NCBI RefSeq assembly: GCF_902459645.1
Contig: NZ_CABPSK010000007.1
Coordinates: forward strand, 62,001-126,000
Length of the DNA: 64,000 nt
Direction: 5' to 3'
From: Pandoraea pneumonica
GTDB taxonomy: Bacteria > Pseudomonadota > Gammaproteobacteria > Burkholderiales > Burkholderiaceae
Positions within the stretch are counted from its first letter, which is position 1. Every line of letters begins with the position of its first letter. Below the pieces are notes generated by a model that was given only the letters and a program-made list of their open reading frames with translations, did no database searches and was not told the DNA's origin. The translations under genes were made by a program, and so were the position numbers. Shown here piece by piece: positions 54,607 to 62,910 of this stretch.

Positions 54607-54771
54607 TGGTTGTCTCCCCCGTGCCGGATGACCTGAAGTCGTCCCCGAAGCATGTCGCAAGCGACAGGCGATTGCAATGAGGGATGTCAATCGCATCCGC
54701 CGCGCCATTCATGTGCGCCGCCCTTACCGGAAGGGCAATGCCGGTGATTGGGGCGTGGATGGCGAGCCGCG

Positions 54772-54810
54772 CTGTCCCGTCCCCGAGACAGGGTGTGACA
54801 GCCGTGTCAC
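54772..54810 (+). promoter_or_regulatory. Candidate upstream activator sites for the AcoR-like protein
   Basis: CTGTC-N10-GACAG (54772-54791) and GTGACA-N4-TGTCAC (54795-54810) are two dyads in a row, related by a shared TGTC/GACA core. Position upstream of a -24/-12 promoter is typical for enhancer-binding proteins. Confidence 0.5.
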
Positions 54811-54875
54811 GGATTCGGCACACCGCGTGACCGGCCGGGCAAGCGAGATGCCCGTGCAGCAACGGCCTACCCCGC

Positions 54876-54892
54876 TGGCCCGCGATTTGCTT
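54876..54892 (+). promoter_or_regulatory. Sigma-54 (-24/-12) promoter of the ALDH gene
   Basis: TGGCCCGCGATTTGCTT fits the TGGCAC-N5-TTGC consensus with the key GG (54877-54878) and GC (54889-54890) exactly 10 bases apart. It is 54 bases before the ALDH start. Confidence 0.8.
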
Positions 54893-54945
54893 ACCGACGT
54901 TCGTGGCCTAGATGCCACCGACACGACAATATCCGGAGACACAAC

Positions 54946-56466
54946 ATGCGTTACGCCCCGCCCGGCACCCCCGGTGCCTTGCTGACTTTGCAGCCTCGTT
55001 ATGAGAACTACATTGGCGGCAAGTTCGTCCCGCCCGTCGAAGGACGCTACTTCACCAACACGTCGCCGGTGACCGGCGGTGTCATCGGCGAGTTTCCGCG
55101 CTCCAGCGGTGCCGATATCGAACTCGCCCTCGATGCGGCGCACGCCGCCGCGGCCAAGTGGGGCAAAACGTCGGTGCAGGCGCGCTCGCGCATTCTTCTG
55201 CAAATTGCCGACCGGCTCGAAGCCAATCTCGAGAAGTTTGCCGTCGCCGAAACGTGGGACAACGGCAAGCCGGTGCGAGAAACCCTCGCCGCCGACATGC
55301 CGCTGGCCGTCGACCACTTCCGGTATTTCGCCGGATGCATTCGCGCGCAGGAAGGCACGAGCGCCGAGATCGACGAACATACGGCGGCCTATCACTTTCA
55401 CGAACCGTTAGGCGTGGTCGGACAAATCATTCCGTGGAATTTCCCGCTGCTGATGGCCGCGTGGAAGCTCGCGCCCGCCCTCGCCGCAGGTAACTGCGTC
55501 GTACTCAAACCGGCCGAGCAGACGCCGCTCACGATCACGCTGTTCGCTGAGCTCGTCGGCGACCTGCTGCCAGCGGGCGTGCTCAACATCGTGCAGGGCT
55601 TTGGGAAGGAAGCGGGCGAAGCGTTGGCCTCCAGCCGTCGCATTGCCAAGATCGCCTTCACCGGATCGACACCGGTCGGCGGACACATTCTGTCGCGCGC
55701 TGCTGCGAATCTCATCCCCAGCACCGTCGAACTGGGCGGCAAGTCGCCGAACATTTTCTTCGACGACATCATGCGCGGCGAGCCGGAGTTCATCGAGAAG
55801 GCCGCTGAGGGGCTCGTGCTCGGATTCCTGAATCAAGGGGAGGTCTGCACCTGCCCGTCGCGTGCGCTCGTTCAGGAATCGATTTACGAGCCGTTTATGG
55901 AGGTCGTGATGGCCAAGGTCGCCCGCATCAAGCGCGGCGACCCGCTCGATACCGAGACGGCCGTGGGCGCGCAGGCGTCGGAGCAGCAGTTCGACAAGAT
56001 CCTCACGTATCTGGACCTGGCCCGTAAGGAAGGGGCGACGGTGCTAACCGGCGGCGGTATCGAGATGCTCGAAGGGCCGCTCGCGTCGGGGTTCTATATT
56101 CAGCCGACGCTGCTCAAGGGCGAGAACCGCATGCGCGTGTTTCAGGAGGAAATCTTTGGGCCGGTGGTCGGTATCACCACGTTCAAGGATGAAGCCGAAG
56201 CGCTTGCCATCGCCAACGACACCGAGTTCGGGCTGGGTGCCGGGGTGTGGACGCGCGACATCAACCGCGCGTATCGCATGGGCCGCGCCATTCAGGCCGG
56301 GCGCGTGTGGACGAACTGCTATCACCTCTATCCCGCGCACGCGGCGTTCGGCGGCTACAAGAAGTCGGGGATCGGCCGCGAGACCCACAAGATGATGCTC
56401 GATCACTATCAGCAGACGAAGAATCTGCTGGTGAGTTACGACATCAACCCGCTGGGGTTCTTCTGA
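54946..56466 (+). CDS. Acetaldehyde-type NAD-dependent aldehyde dehydrogenase (AcoD/ExaC-like)
   Basis: A 506-residue aldehyde dehydrogenase that oxidises aldehydes to acids with NAD. '[28 protein letters not shown]' (in parts), '[11 protein letters not shown]', Glu263 in '[11 protein letters not shown]' and catalytic Cys301 in '[12 protein letters not shown]' are all present. The length and the start '[18 protein letters not shown]' match the acetaldehyde dehydrogenases AcoD and ExaC. It is under a sigma-54 promoter next to an AcoR-like gene and 218 bases upstream of an Fe-ADH, so ethanol to acetaldehyde to acetate is the likely route. Confidence 0.93.
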   Translation: MRYAPPGTPGALLTLQPRYENYIGGKFVPPVEGRYFTNTSPVTGGVIGEFPRSSGADIELALDAAHAAAAKWGKTSVQARSRILLQIADRLEANLEKFAVAETWDNGKPVRETLAADMPLAVDHFRYFAGCIRAQEGTSAEIDEHTAAYHFHEPLGVVGQIIPWNFPLLMAAWKLAPALAAGNCVVLKPAEQTPLTITLFAELVGDLLPAGVLNIVQGFGKEAGEALASSRRIAKIAFTGSTPVGGHILSRAAANLIPSTVELGGKSPNIFFDDIMRGEPEFIEKAAEGLVLGFLNQGEVCTCPSRALVQESIYEPFMEVVMAKVARIKRGDPLDTETAVGAQASEQQFDKILTYLDLARKEGATVLTGGGIEMLEGPLASGFYIQPTLLKGENRMRVFQEEIFGPVVGITTFKDEAEALAIANDTEFGLGAGVWTRDINRAYRMGRAIQAGRVWTNCYHLYPAHAAFGGYKKSGIGRETHKMMLDHYQQTKNLLVSYDINPLGFF

Positions 56467-56684
56467 ACGCGATTTGAAGATTCATTCGACATTTCCCGCG
56501 TTTGTGTCGTTGTTTGCCGCAGATCAAAGACGCATCTCGCCCATCGGCAGATGCTGTCTTTAATGCCTGCGAAAGCCTGCGAAAGATCCTGGACACCCTC
56601 TGTGACTACGCGACCGGCATTTCAGCAATGCCGGCCGCGTGGTTGTGGTGCTCCCCCCACAGAACAGATAAAAGGAGCATGACC

Positions 56685-57833
56685 ATGAGCACAACTTTCT
56701 TCATCCCTGCCGTCAACATGATGGGCATCGGCAGCCTCGACGAAGCGATTGCCGCCCTGCCCCAATACCATTTCCGCCGCGCGTTGATCGTGACCGACGC
56801 CGGACTCGCCAAAGCCGGTGTCGCCGCCAAGGTGGCGAAGCTGCTCACGCAGCAAGATATTCAATCGGTGATTTTTGACGGTGCGAAACCGAACCCGACG
56901 GTCTCGAACGTAGAAGCCGGGCTCGCACTGCTCAAGCAAAACCAATGCGATTTTGTGATCTCGTTGGGTGGCGGCTCACCGCACGATTGCGCGAAAGGTA
57001 TCGCGCTGTGCGCATCCAACGGCGGCAAGATCGCTGATTACGAAGGCGTGGACCGTTCGGCCAAGCCGCAATTGCCGCTCATCGCGATCAACACCACGGC
57101 AGGCACTGCGAGCGAAATGACGCGGTTCTGCATCATCACGGACGAGACGCGTCATGTGAAGATGGCCATTGTCGATCGCAACGTCACGCCGCTGCTGTCG
57201 GTGAATGACCCCGCGTTGATGGCCGCAATGCCGAAGGGACTCACCGCCGCCACGGGTATGGATGCACTGACGCATGCCACCGAAGCCTATGTGTCGACGG
57301 CCGCCACGCCGATCACCGATGCGTGCGCGCTCAAGGCCGTGACGCTGATCTCCGAGAACCTGCGCCGCGCGGTATCGCACGGCGACGACATGACTGCGCG
57401 CGAGAACATGGCTTATGCGCAGTTCCTCGCAGGGATGGCGTTTAACAACGCGTCGCTCGGCTACGTGCACGCGATGGCGCACCAACTGGGTGGGTTCTAC
57501 GATCTGCCGCACGGCGTGTGCAACGCGATTCTGCTGCCGCACGTAGAAGAGTTCAATGCGAGCGTGAGTGCTGCACGACTGAAAGACATCGCACACGCCA
57601 TGGGCGAGAAGGTCGATGGCCTGAGCGATGCCGAAGGCGCAAAAGTGGCGATTGCCGCGATTCGTAAGTTGTCGAAAGACATCGGCATTCCTGCCGGGCT
57701 GACGGAGTTGGGCGCGAAGAAGGAAGATATTCCGACGCTGGCCGCGAATGCCATGCAAGATGCGTGCGGTTTTACAAACCCGCGACGTGCAGAGCAAAAG
57801 GAGATTGAAGAGATCTTTGCGCGGGCGTTTTAA
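56685..57833 (+). CDS. Iron-containing alcohol dehydrogenase (group III)
   Basis: A 382-residue Fe-dependent alcohol dehydrogenase. Cofactor region '[18 protein letters not shown]' and metal ligands Asp/His in '[15 protein letters not shown]' and His/His in '[21 protein letters not shown]' are intact. AGGAG (56673-56677) is seven bases before ATG 56685, so that start is chosen over ATG 56679. The family oxidises primary alcohols with NAD. Position after the ALDH gene suggests supply of its aldehyde substrate. Confidence 0.93.
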   Translation: MSTTFFIPAVNMMGIGSLDEAIAALPQYHFRRALIVTDAGLAKAGVAAKVAKLLTQQDIQSVIFDGAKPNPTVSNVEAGLALLKQNQCDFVISLGGGSPHDCAKGIALCASNGGKIADYEGVDRSAKPQLPLIAINTTAGTASEMTRFCIITDETRHVKMAIVDRNVTPLLSVNDPALMAAMPKGLTAATGMDALTHATEAYVSTAATPITDACALKAVTLISENLRRAVSHGDDMTARENMAYAQFLAGMAFNNASLGYVHAMAHQLGGFYDLPHGVCNAILLPHVEEFNASVSAARLKDIAHAMGEKVDGLSDAEGAKVAIAAIRKLSKDIGIPAGLTELGAKKEDIPTLAANAMQDACGFTNPRRAEQKEIEEIFARAF

Positions 57834-57873
57834 CGACTTTCATTTGCCCGGAAACGCTATGTCGTGATGCGAT

Positions 57874-57905
57874 CGTGCCGTTCAGTGGTTTCACTGGGCG
57901 GCACG
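57874..57905 (+). terminator. Hairpin downstream of the Fe-ADH gene
   Basis: CGTGCCG, TT, CAGTG, GTTT loop, CACTG, GG, CGGCACG: a long stem with a 2-base internal mismatch, 41 bases after the stop codon. A T run is absent, so termination is only possible, not sure. Confidence 0.45.
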
Positions 57906-58289
57906 GTCGTTGCGCCTGAAATCCCCAGATGACTCCCCTCCTTCGCTGACCCTGCCGACGTTGTTGCGGCACGCGGTCGCCCATCGCTAGACACCCTACG
58001 CACGCTAAGTAGTAACGCTAATATTCCAATCCATAACACGCATATAGTATGGTCGTTATGGTGGCTAGCAAGCCTATTACTACGGGCAAGCAAGCATACC
58101 CGATTCCCCTGAGCAGGATTGGCTCCGCAGTGCAGCGCCGGCGTGATTCTTAGTCGACCGGCCGCATTCCCCCCGGAGCGCGCAGTCGGCCGGCTCGGCG
58201 GGTGACGTTTCACGAGAAGACAAGAACCCGGCGTTACGACGGCGCAAGACCGTCGGGCTCGCCCCGGAATTCGCGCTTAAGGAGACATC

Positions 58290-58316
58290 ATGCGGTCCTC
58301 TGGCCACTCGCCCTGA
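58290..58316 (+). CDS. Eight-codon leader-like open frame
   Basis: ATG 58290 follows AAGGAG (58279-58284) at good spacing and encodes M-R-S-S-G-H-S-P before TGA. In the next frame the same bases read as a hydrophobic peptide (V-L-W-P-L-A-L-S-L-L-T-I-P-L-F-V-R) to a stop at about 58348. It may be a leader peptide, or a short membrane gene broken by a one-base change. Neither is shown. Confidence 0.25.
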   Translation: MRSSGHSP

Positions 58317-58465
58317 GCCTTCTCACCATCCCCCTTTTTGTTCGCTGAGGCGCGGTATGCGCTTGCTGGTTGCGCTCGTCCGTAAGGTCGTGGCGCGCCC
58401 TCGCACATCAGGCGCACGGCGTTGGCATTCGCGACAGGTTGCATCATCCAAGAGTGAGGAGAGTC

Positions 58466-60109
58466 ATGTCAGACGCGCAACAAACCACGGGTAAGTCGTT
58501 CGGTTCGATGGATTCGATCGCAGAGGCGAGCGTACAGGGAGGCGGAAGCCCTCTGCGGCGTCGGGATTTCCTGATGCGCACGCTAGCGATTGGCGGCAGT
58601 GGTCTCATGCTGGCCACCATGAAGGCATGGGGCGTCGATCTTGCTTCGGTACGGACGTCGCCGCCGCGATTGTCCGGCAGCGGACGCGGCAAGCGCGTCG
58701 TCATTCTCGGTGCGGGCTTGGCCGGCATGACCGCCGCCTACGAACTCTCGAAGCTCGGCTATCAGTGCGAGATCATCGAAGCGCGTGGCTTTGCCGGTGG
58801 CCGTTGTCAGACCGCACGCCGAGGCTTCGAGTTGACCGAACTGGGCGGTGAGCGCCAAGTCTGTAATTTCGACGAAGGCCAGTACATCAACCACGGCCCG
58901 TGGCGCATTCCGTTTTGCCAGCAGTCCACACTGCACTACACGCGCGAATTCGGCGTGGCGCTCGAACTGTTCAATAACGACAACGATGCCGCCTACGTCT
59001 ATAAGGAAAACATCGACGGTCCGCTCGCAGGCAAGCGTCTGCGTCAGTTCGAAATCAAAGCGGACATGCGCGGCTACACCGATGAGCTCTTCGCCAAAAC
59101 GCTGCGCGCGGGCAAGCTCAACGATCAGATCAGCGAAGGCGACAAGGCGCTGCTGCTCGACTACCTCGTGCACGAAGGCTATCTGAACAAGAAAGACCTC
59201 GACTACAAAGGCACGTCGGCACGCGGTTACAAGACGTATCCCGGCGTACAGGCGGGCGAGTTGACCGATCCGTTGCAGTTCGGCGATCTGCTCAAGTCGA
59301 AGCTCGGCAATATCTACCGCTCCGCCAACGACATCGAACAGCAAAAGACGATGCTTCAGGCCGTGGGCGGCATGGACCACGTGGCGAAGGCCTTCGAAGC
59401 CCGCACGAAGAAGATGATTCGCTACAACACCGAGGTGGTGAGCCTGCGTAATACCGATAGCGGCGTGACCTTGCAGTGCAAGGACACGCGCACTGGCGCA
59501 GCGCGCACGGTCACGGGCGACTTCTGCCTGTGCACGATCCCGCTGTCGGTACTCAAACAAATCGATACCGACTTCTCCGACGGTTTCAAGGACGCCATGC
59601 AGGTTGCCTACGAGCCGGTCGGCAAGCTCGGCGTGCAGATGAAGCGCCGCTTCTGGGAAGAAGATCACTTCATCTACGGCGGGCACATCCAGACCGATAT
59701 CAAGGGCGCCACGCTGATCTCGCTGCCGTCGACCAACTGGCAAGGCAAGAAAGGCACGCTGCTGTCCTACTACAACTTCGGTGCGACGGCCGCGCAGATC
59801 AGTGCGATGTCTCAGAAGGAGCGCACGGAGTTCGGTCTGGCGGCTGGCGAGAAAGTGTTCCCGGGACAGTATCGCGACTCGGCCGAATCATCGTTCTCCG
59901 TGGCCTGGCATCGCGTGAAATACAACCTTGGCGGCTGGGCCGACTGGAGCGAGGCCGGACGCCGCACCGCGTATCCCCGTCTGCTCAAGGGCGAAGGCCG
60001 CACGCTGCTCGCCGGTGAACACATGAGCCACTTGAATGGCTGGCAGGCAGGCGCCATCGAATCGGCTTGGTATCAGATCGAGCAGTTGCATGCGCGTCTG
60101 AGTGCGTGA
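58466..60109 (+). CDS. Tat-exported flavin amine oxidase family protein
   Basis: A 547-residue FAD-dependent amine oxidase-type enzyme. A Tat-type signal is visible near residues 30-55 ('LRRRDFLMRTLAIGGSG'). The FAD Rossmann motif 'VVILGAGLAGMTAAYELSKLG' begins near residue 77, with 'EARGFAGGRCQTARRG' after it. The C-terminal 'LLAGEHMSHLNGWQAGAIESA' is the usual FAD-contact end. ATG 58466 has GAGGAG before it. Followed by a cytochrome c gene and an exported RidA-like gene, it probably oxidises an amine or amino acid in the periplasm, passing electrons to the cytochrome instead of oxygen. Confidence 0.9.
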   Translation: MSDAQQTTGKSFGSMDSIAEASVQGGGSPLRRRDFLMRTLAIGGSGLMLATMKAWGVDLASVRTSPPRLSGSGRGKRVVILGAGLAGMTAAYELSKLGYQCEIIEARGFAGGRCQTARRGFELTELGGERQVCNFDEGQYINHGPWRIPFCQQSTLHYTREFGVALELFNNDNDAAYVYKENIDGPLAGKRLRQFEIKADMRGYTDELFAKTLRAGKLNDQISEGDKALLLDYLVHEGYLNKKDLDYKGTSARGYKTYPGVQAGELTDPLQFGDLLKSKLGNIYRSANDIEQQKTMLQAVGGMDHVAKAFEARTKKMIRYNTEVVSLRNTDSGVTLQCKDTRTGAARTVTGDFCLCTIPLSVLKQIDTDFSDGFKDAMQVAYEPVGKLGVQMKRRFWEEDHFIYGGHIQTDIKGATLISLPSTNWQGKKGTLLSYYNFGATAAQISAMSQKERTEFGLAAGEKVFPGQYRDSAESSFSVAWHRVKYNLGGWADWSEAGRRTAYPRLLKGEGRTLLAGEHMSHLNGWQAGAIESAWYQIEQLHARLSA

Positions 60110-60192
60110 GCTCGCGGCAACGCCAAGCATCAGCAGCAAAGCTTCAGTAGCAAAGTCAGTGGCAGTCAGAAGAAAAGTACAGGAGTGAGGCA

Positions 60193-60579
60193 ATGAAAAA
60201 GTTGTGGTCGATCGCGTTCTTCGGTCTGGTGGCGGGTGTTTCTCACGCGCAGACACCGTCGGGCAAAACCCTCTTCGGTAACAACTGTGCAGCGTGCCAT
60301 CAGGCAGGCGGCCAAGGCATCCCCGGCGCGTTTCCCGCTCTTAAGGGCGACAAGTTCGTGCTGGGCGATCCCACCAAGGTCGTCGAGACCGTGATCGGTG
60401 GCCGTGGCGGCATGCCGACGTTCAATTCGTCGCTCAACGACGCGCAGATCGCTTCGGTGGTCAGCTTCATTCGCGGCGAATGGGGCAACAACGCGACGCC
60501 GGTGTCCGTCGAGCAGGTCGCAGCGGTGCGCAAGACCGTGGCAGCGAAGGAAGCGGAAGGCGGCTCCAAGGGCAACTGA
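60193..60579 (+). CDS. Periplasmic class I c-type cytochrome
   Basis: A 128-residue exported cytochrome with a signal peptide (to 'GVSHAQ', about residue 20), one haem site 'NNCAACHQAGGQG' and a distal Met ligand candidate in 'GRGGMPTFNSSL'. It lies 83 bases after the amine oxidase and should accept electrons from it and pass them to a terminal oxidase. The extra C-terminal 35 residues are charged. Confidence 0.92.
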   Translation: MKKLWSIAFFGLVAGVSHAQTPSGKTLFGNNCAACHQAGGQGIPGAFPALKGDKFVLGDPTKVVETVIGGRGGMPTFNSSLNDAQIASVVSFIRGEWGNNATPVSVEQVAAVRKTVAAKEAEGGSKGN

Positions 60580-60709
60580 TGCCCGCCGACGTGCTGCGCC
60601 TTTGCGCGGCACGTCGGCCGTAATTCGCAGAAACGACAGTCACGCGTCGGGAATTCCGGCGCGCGTGGAGACGTGCGCGCCATTCATTCAACAACTTTCA
60701 GGAACCCAT

Positions 60710-61204
60710 ATGACGATGTCAACGAAACGATGGTGGAGCGTGGCAGCGCTTAGCGCTGGCCTGTGTATTGCACACGCCGCCGGTGCACAGGAAGTCGTGC
60801 GCCATCTACCGAAAACACCCGGGCCGCTCGCGCTCGCTGTCGAGGTACCGGCGAGCGCCACTACCGTGTACCTGAGCGGTCAGGTGCCCGAGAAACTCGA
60901 GAACGGCGGATACGGCAACACCGAGCAGCAGACGGTAAGTGTGCTCAAGCGAATTCAGGCACTGCTCGCGACCATGAATCTCGGCATGAAGGACGTGGTG
61001 AAGATGCAGGTGTTCCTCGTGGGTGACCCTGCGAAGAACAACGTGATGGACTTCGGCGGCTTCATGAACGGTTACTACCAGTTCTTCGACAAGAACGGTC
61101 CGAACTTGCCTGCGCGCTCAGTGCTGCAAGCGGCGCGTCTGGTCGATCCGGGCTGGATGGTGGAAATCGAAGTGATCGCTGTAAAACCGGTCGGCGCAAA
61201 GTAA
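60710..61204 (+). CDS. Exported RidA-family protein
   Basis: A 164-residue YjgF/YER057c/RidA-type protein with an N-terminal signal peptide (to 'GLCIAHAAGAQ', about residue 28). RidA deaminates reactive enamine/imine intermediates; the fold motifs 'VYLSGQVPEK', 'LATMNLGMKDVVKMQVFLVGD' (in parts) and 'PARSVLQAARLVDPGWMVEIEVIAV' are present, with the substrate-carboxylate Arg in 'LPARSVLQ'. Cytosolic RidA has no signal, so export is unusual and fits a periplasmic amine oxidase whose imine product it could hydrolyse. Confidence 0.88.
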   Translation: MTMSTKRWWSVAALSAGLCIAHAAGAQEVVRHLPKTPGPLALAVEVPASATTVYLSGQVPEKLENGGYGNTEQQTVSVLKRIQALLATMNLGMKDVVKMQVFLVGDPAKNNVMDFGGFMNGYYQFFDKNGPNLPARSVLQAARLVDPGWMVEIEVIAVKPVGAK

Positions 61205-61616
61205 GGCGACAAGCATTAGCGAATTTGGAAGTTCGGGAAATTGCGACGCTCCGGACAGGGAGCGTCGCGCCTCCGGACCACTTTAACGGCGTGTGCAACG
61301 CGTGCCATTCAGGAGGTGACTACGACGGAAAGCATACAACAAAATAATTAGGTATACAAATTTATAGTCGCGGCAAGGGAGATCACCGGCAGTATTTCCG
61401 CCGGGCGGATTGGGTATCGTCATTGTCCGAGTTTGGCTTCGCCAAAGCTTTGGAGGCCGGCGAGGTAGAGGTGTGTGCTAATTCTCACGGCAATTAATTA
61501 GTTATACGAACTATATTGCCAAAATATGCACGAACTGACGACAGTGGCGAATGCTGCGGCGGTGCTACTATGGCCGACCGCTTGCAGGGCGGTTGGCGCA
61601 TTGGGGAAGGCATTAA
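61205..61616. other. Intergenic region upstream of the porin gene
   Basis: 412 bases. It holds a hairpin GCGACGCTCC/GGAGCGTCGC (61243-61268), the related words TTAGGTATACAAA (61348-61360) and TTAGTTATACGAA (61498-61510), and the small inverted repeat TTTGGC/GCCAAA (61432-61446). It is A/T-rich near 61340-61370 and 61490-61530, as for a promoter. No gene is seen. Confidence 0.5.
61348..61510 (+). promoter_or_regulatory. Two copies of TTAG-K-TATAC-R-AA, candidate operator pair
   Basis: TTAGGTATACAAA (61348-61360) and TTAGTTATACGAA (61498-61510), 150 bases apart in the same direction, upstream of the porin gene. A related TTAGGTATACGA lies at 49379-49390. They may bind one regulator. Confidence 0.4.
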
Positions 61617-62687
61617 ATGAAAAAGTGGGCATTTCCTCTGGCCGCCGGGGCGTTGATCGCCTCGCCGGCGTTCGCGCAATCGAGCGTGACGATGTTCGGC
61701 GTGGCGGATGCGAGCCTTCGCTATCTGTCGGGCACAACCGCTGACAACAAGAGCACTTTCGCGCTCACCGACGGCGCCATCTCGCAAAGCCGTTGGGGCA
61801 TCTATGGCAAGGAAGACCTCGGCCAAGGCATGAAGGCACTGTTCATGCTCGAGGGCGGCTATCACCTGAATAACGGTGCGTCGCAACGAAGCGGGAAAAT
61901 CTTCAACCGCAAAGCCTATGTCGGCCTCGAGGGCGACTTCGGCAAGCTCACCATCGGTACGCAAGACAATCCGACTTGGGAACTGCTGATCGACGGCTGG
62001 GACCCGCTCACGGTGGGCAACTACGACCAGAACGAGTGGATGCCTGTCGTGTTCGGCACCAACGGTCCGAACGGTGCCAACAACGCAGTCAAATACACCA
62101 AGCGGTATCAAGACATCCAGGTTGGCTTGGAGTACATCGTCGGCGGCGTTGCCGGTAGCACGGCACGCAATTCGGGCTACGTTCTCTCTGTCGCGTACAT
62201 GGGCAAGCCGTTCGGCGTTGCCGCGAACGTGTTGCAAAACCGGGATATTCAGGCCAACACGCAGATGGTCTACAACCTGGACCTCAAGTACGAATGGGGC
62301 CCCGCAACGTTCACCCTCGGCTATTACAACAGTAACGACAAGACCGGCTTCGTCGACGGCTTCCTCTCGGGCCGCGGCGTGACAGGCGGACCGAATCCGC
62401 GTAAGGACAACGCGTTCTTCGCAGGTGTGGCGTATCAGGTGTCGAAACCGCTGACGTTGACGGCCGCCGTGTACTACGACCGTGCTTCCAATGTGAACGG
62501 TGTTACCGGAGACGCGGGCGACGGCTCGCGAGAGACCTATGTGTTGCTGGCGGAGTATGGCTTCTCGCGCCGTACCACGCTATACGGCACGGTGGACTAC
62601 AGCGTCGGTCACGGGGCACAACGTGCCGAGTTTCCGAACGGGCATGATCAGACCGGCGTAGGTATCGGCTTGCGGCATCGCTTCTAA
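61617..62687 (+). CDS. Gram-negative porin (Burkholderiales type)
   Basis: A 356-residue trimeric general porin. The signal peptide (cleavage after 'IASPAFA', residue 20) is followed by 'QSSVTMFGVADASLRYLSG', the typical start of beta-proteobacterial porins, strands with 'SRWGIYGKEDLGQGMKALFMLEGGY' (in parts), 'RKAYVGLEGDFGKLTIGTQDN' and the C-terminal 'VGIGLRHRF' with the terminal Phe. It forms a 16-strand outer-membrane barrel for small hydrophilic solutes. It has a single-gene layout with a terminator after it. Confidence 0.94.
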   Translation: MKKWAFPLAAGALIASPAFAQSSVTMFGVADASLRYLSGTTADNKSTFALTDGAISQSRWGIYGKEDLGQGMKALFMLEGGYHLNNGASQRSGKIFNRKAYVGLEGDFGKLTIGTQDNPTWELLIDGWDPLTVGNYDQNEWMPVVFGTNGPNGANNAVKYTKRYQDIQVGLEYIVGGVAGSTARNSGYVLSVAYMGKPFGVAANVLQNRDIQANTQMVYNLDLKYEWGPATFTLGYYNSNDKTGFVDGFLSGRGVTGGPNPRKDNAFFAGVAYQVSKPLTLTAAVYYDRASNVNGVTGDAGDGSRETYVLLAEYGFSRRTTLYGTVDYSVGHGAQRAEFPNGHDQTGVGIGLRHRF

Positions 62688-62736
62688 GTCGCGTCGCAGA
62701 TTCGCATCCCCTGAAGGCTTCATCGTCGTACCCCTT

Positions 62737-62766
62737 AACCACCGCGATTCTTGCGGTGGTTTTTTT
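62737..62766 (+). terminator. Intrinsic terminator after the porin gene
   Basis: AACCACCGC (62737-62745), 7-base loop and GCGGTGGTT (62753-62761), followed by a T run. A second, altered copy follows 36 bases later (62773-62802). Confidence 0.92.
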
Positions 62767-62772
62767 ATGGCG

Positions 62773-62802
62773 AATCACTGCGATCGTTGCGGTGGTTTCT
62801 TT
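62773..62802 (+). terminator. Second, altered copy of the porin terminator
   Basis: AATCACTGC (62773-62781) and GCGGTGGTT (62789-62797), then TCTTT. Compared with the first copy the left arm has two C-to-T changes, which still pair with G in RNA, so the stem is kept. Confidence 0.7.
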
Positions 62803-62845
62803 AGGGGCGGGAGGTGATCGACTCGATCGACGGGGTGCAGCAGAT

Positions 62846-62887
62846 AAAAAAATACGCGCCGTCGCATGGAAGCCGACGGCGCGTATT
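62846..62887 (-). terminator. Intrinsic terminator of the MFS gene
   Basis: Arms AATACGCGCCGTCG (62851-62864) and CGACGGCGCGTATT (62874-62887), with a 9-base loop. On the minus strand it is followed by a T run (from A at 62852-62846). It lies 24 bases after the MFS stop. Confidence 0.93.
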
Positions 62888-62910
62888 TGCCGGGGATACC
62901 GGCAGACGTG

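Larger units (their letters stand above)
54607..54945. other. Regulatory region between the activator and ALDH genes
   Basis: 339 bases with two inverted repeats, CTGTC/GACAG at 54772-54791 and GTGACA/TGTCAC at 54795-54810, and a sigma-54 promoter at 54876-54892. The repeats lie 66-120 bases upstream of the promoter, where an activator would bind. Confidence 0.65.
57834..58465. other. Long intergenic region upstream of the amine oxidase gene
   Basis: 632 bases. It holds a hairpin after the Fe-ADH (57874-57905: CGTGCCG/CGGCACG with inner CAGTG/CACTG), an A/T-rich stretch around 58010-58075 that may hold the amine-oxidase promoter, and a short open frame with a strong ribosome binding site at 58290-58316. 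No long gene is visible. Confidence 0.5.
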
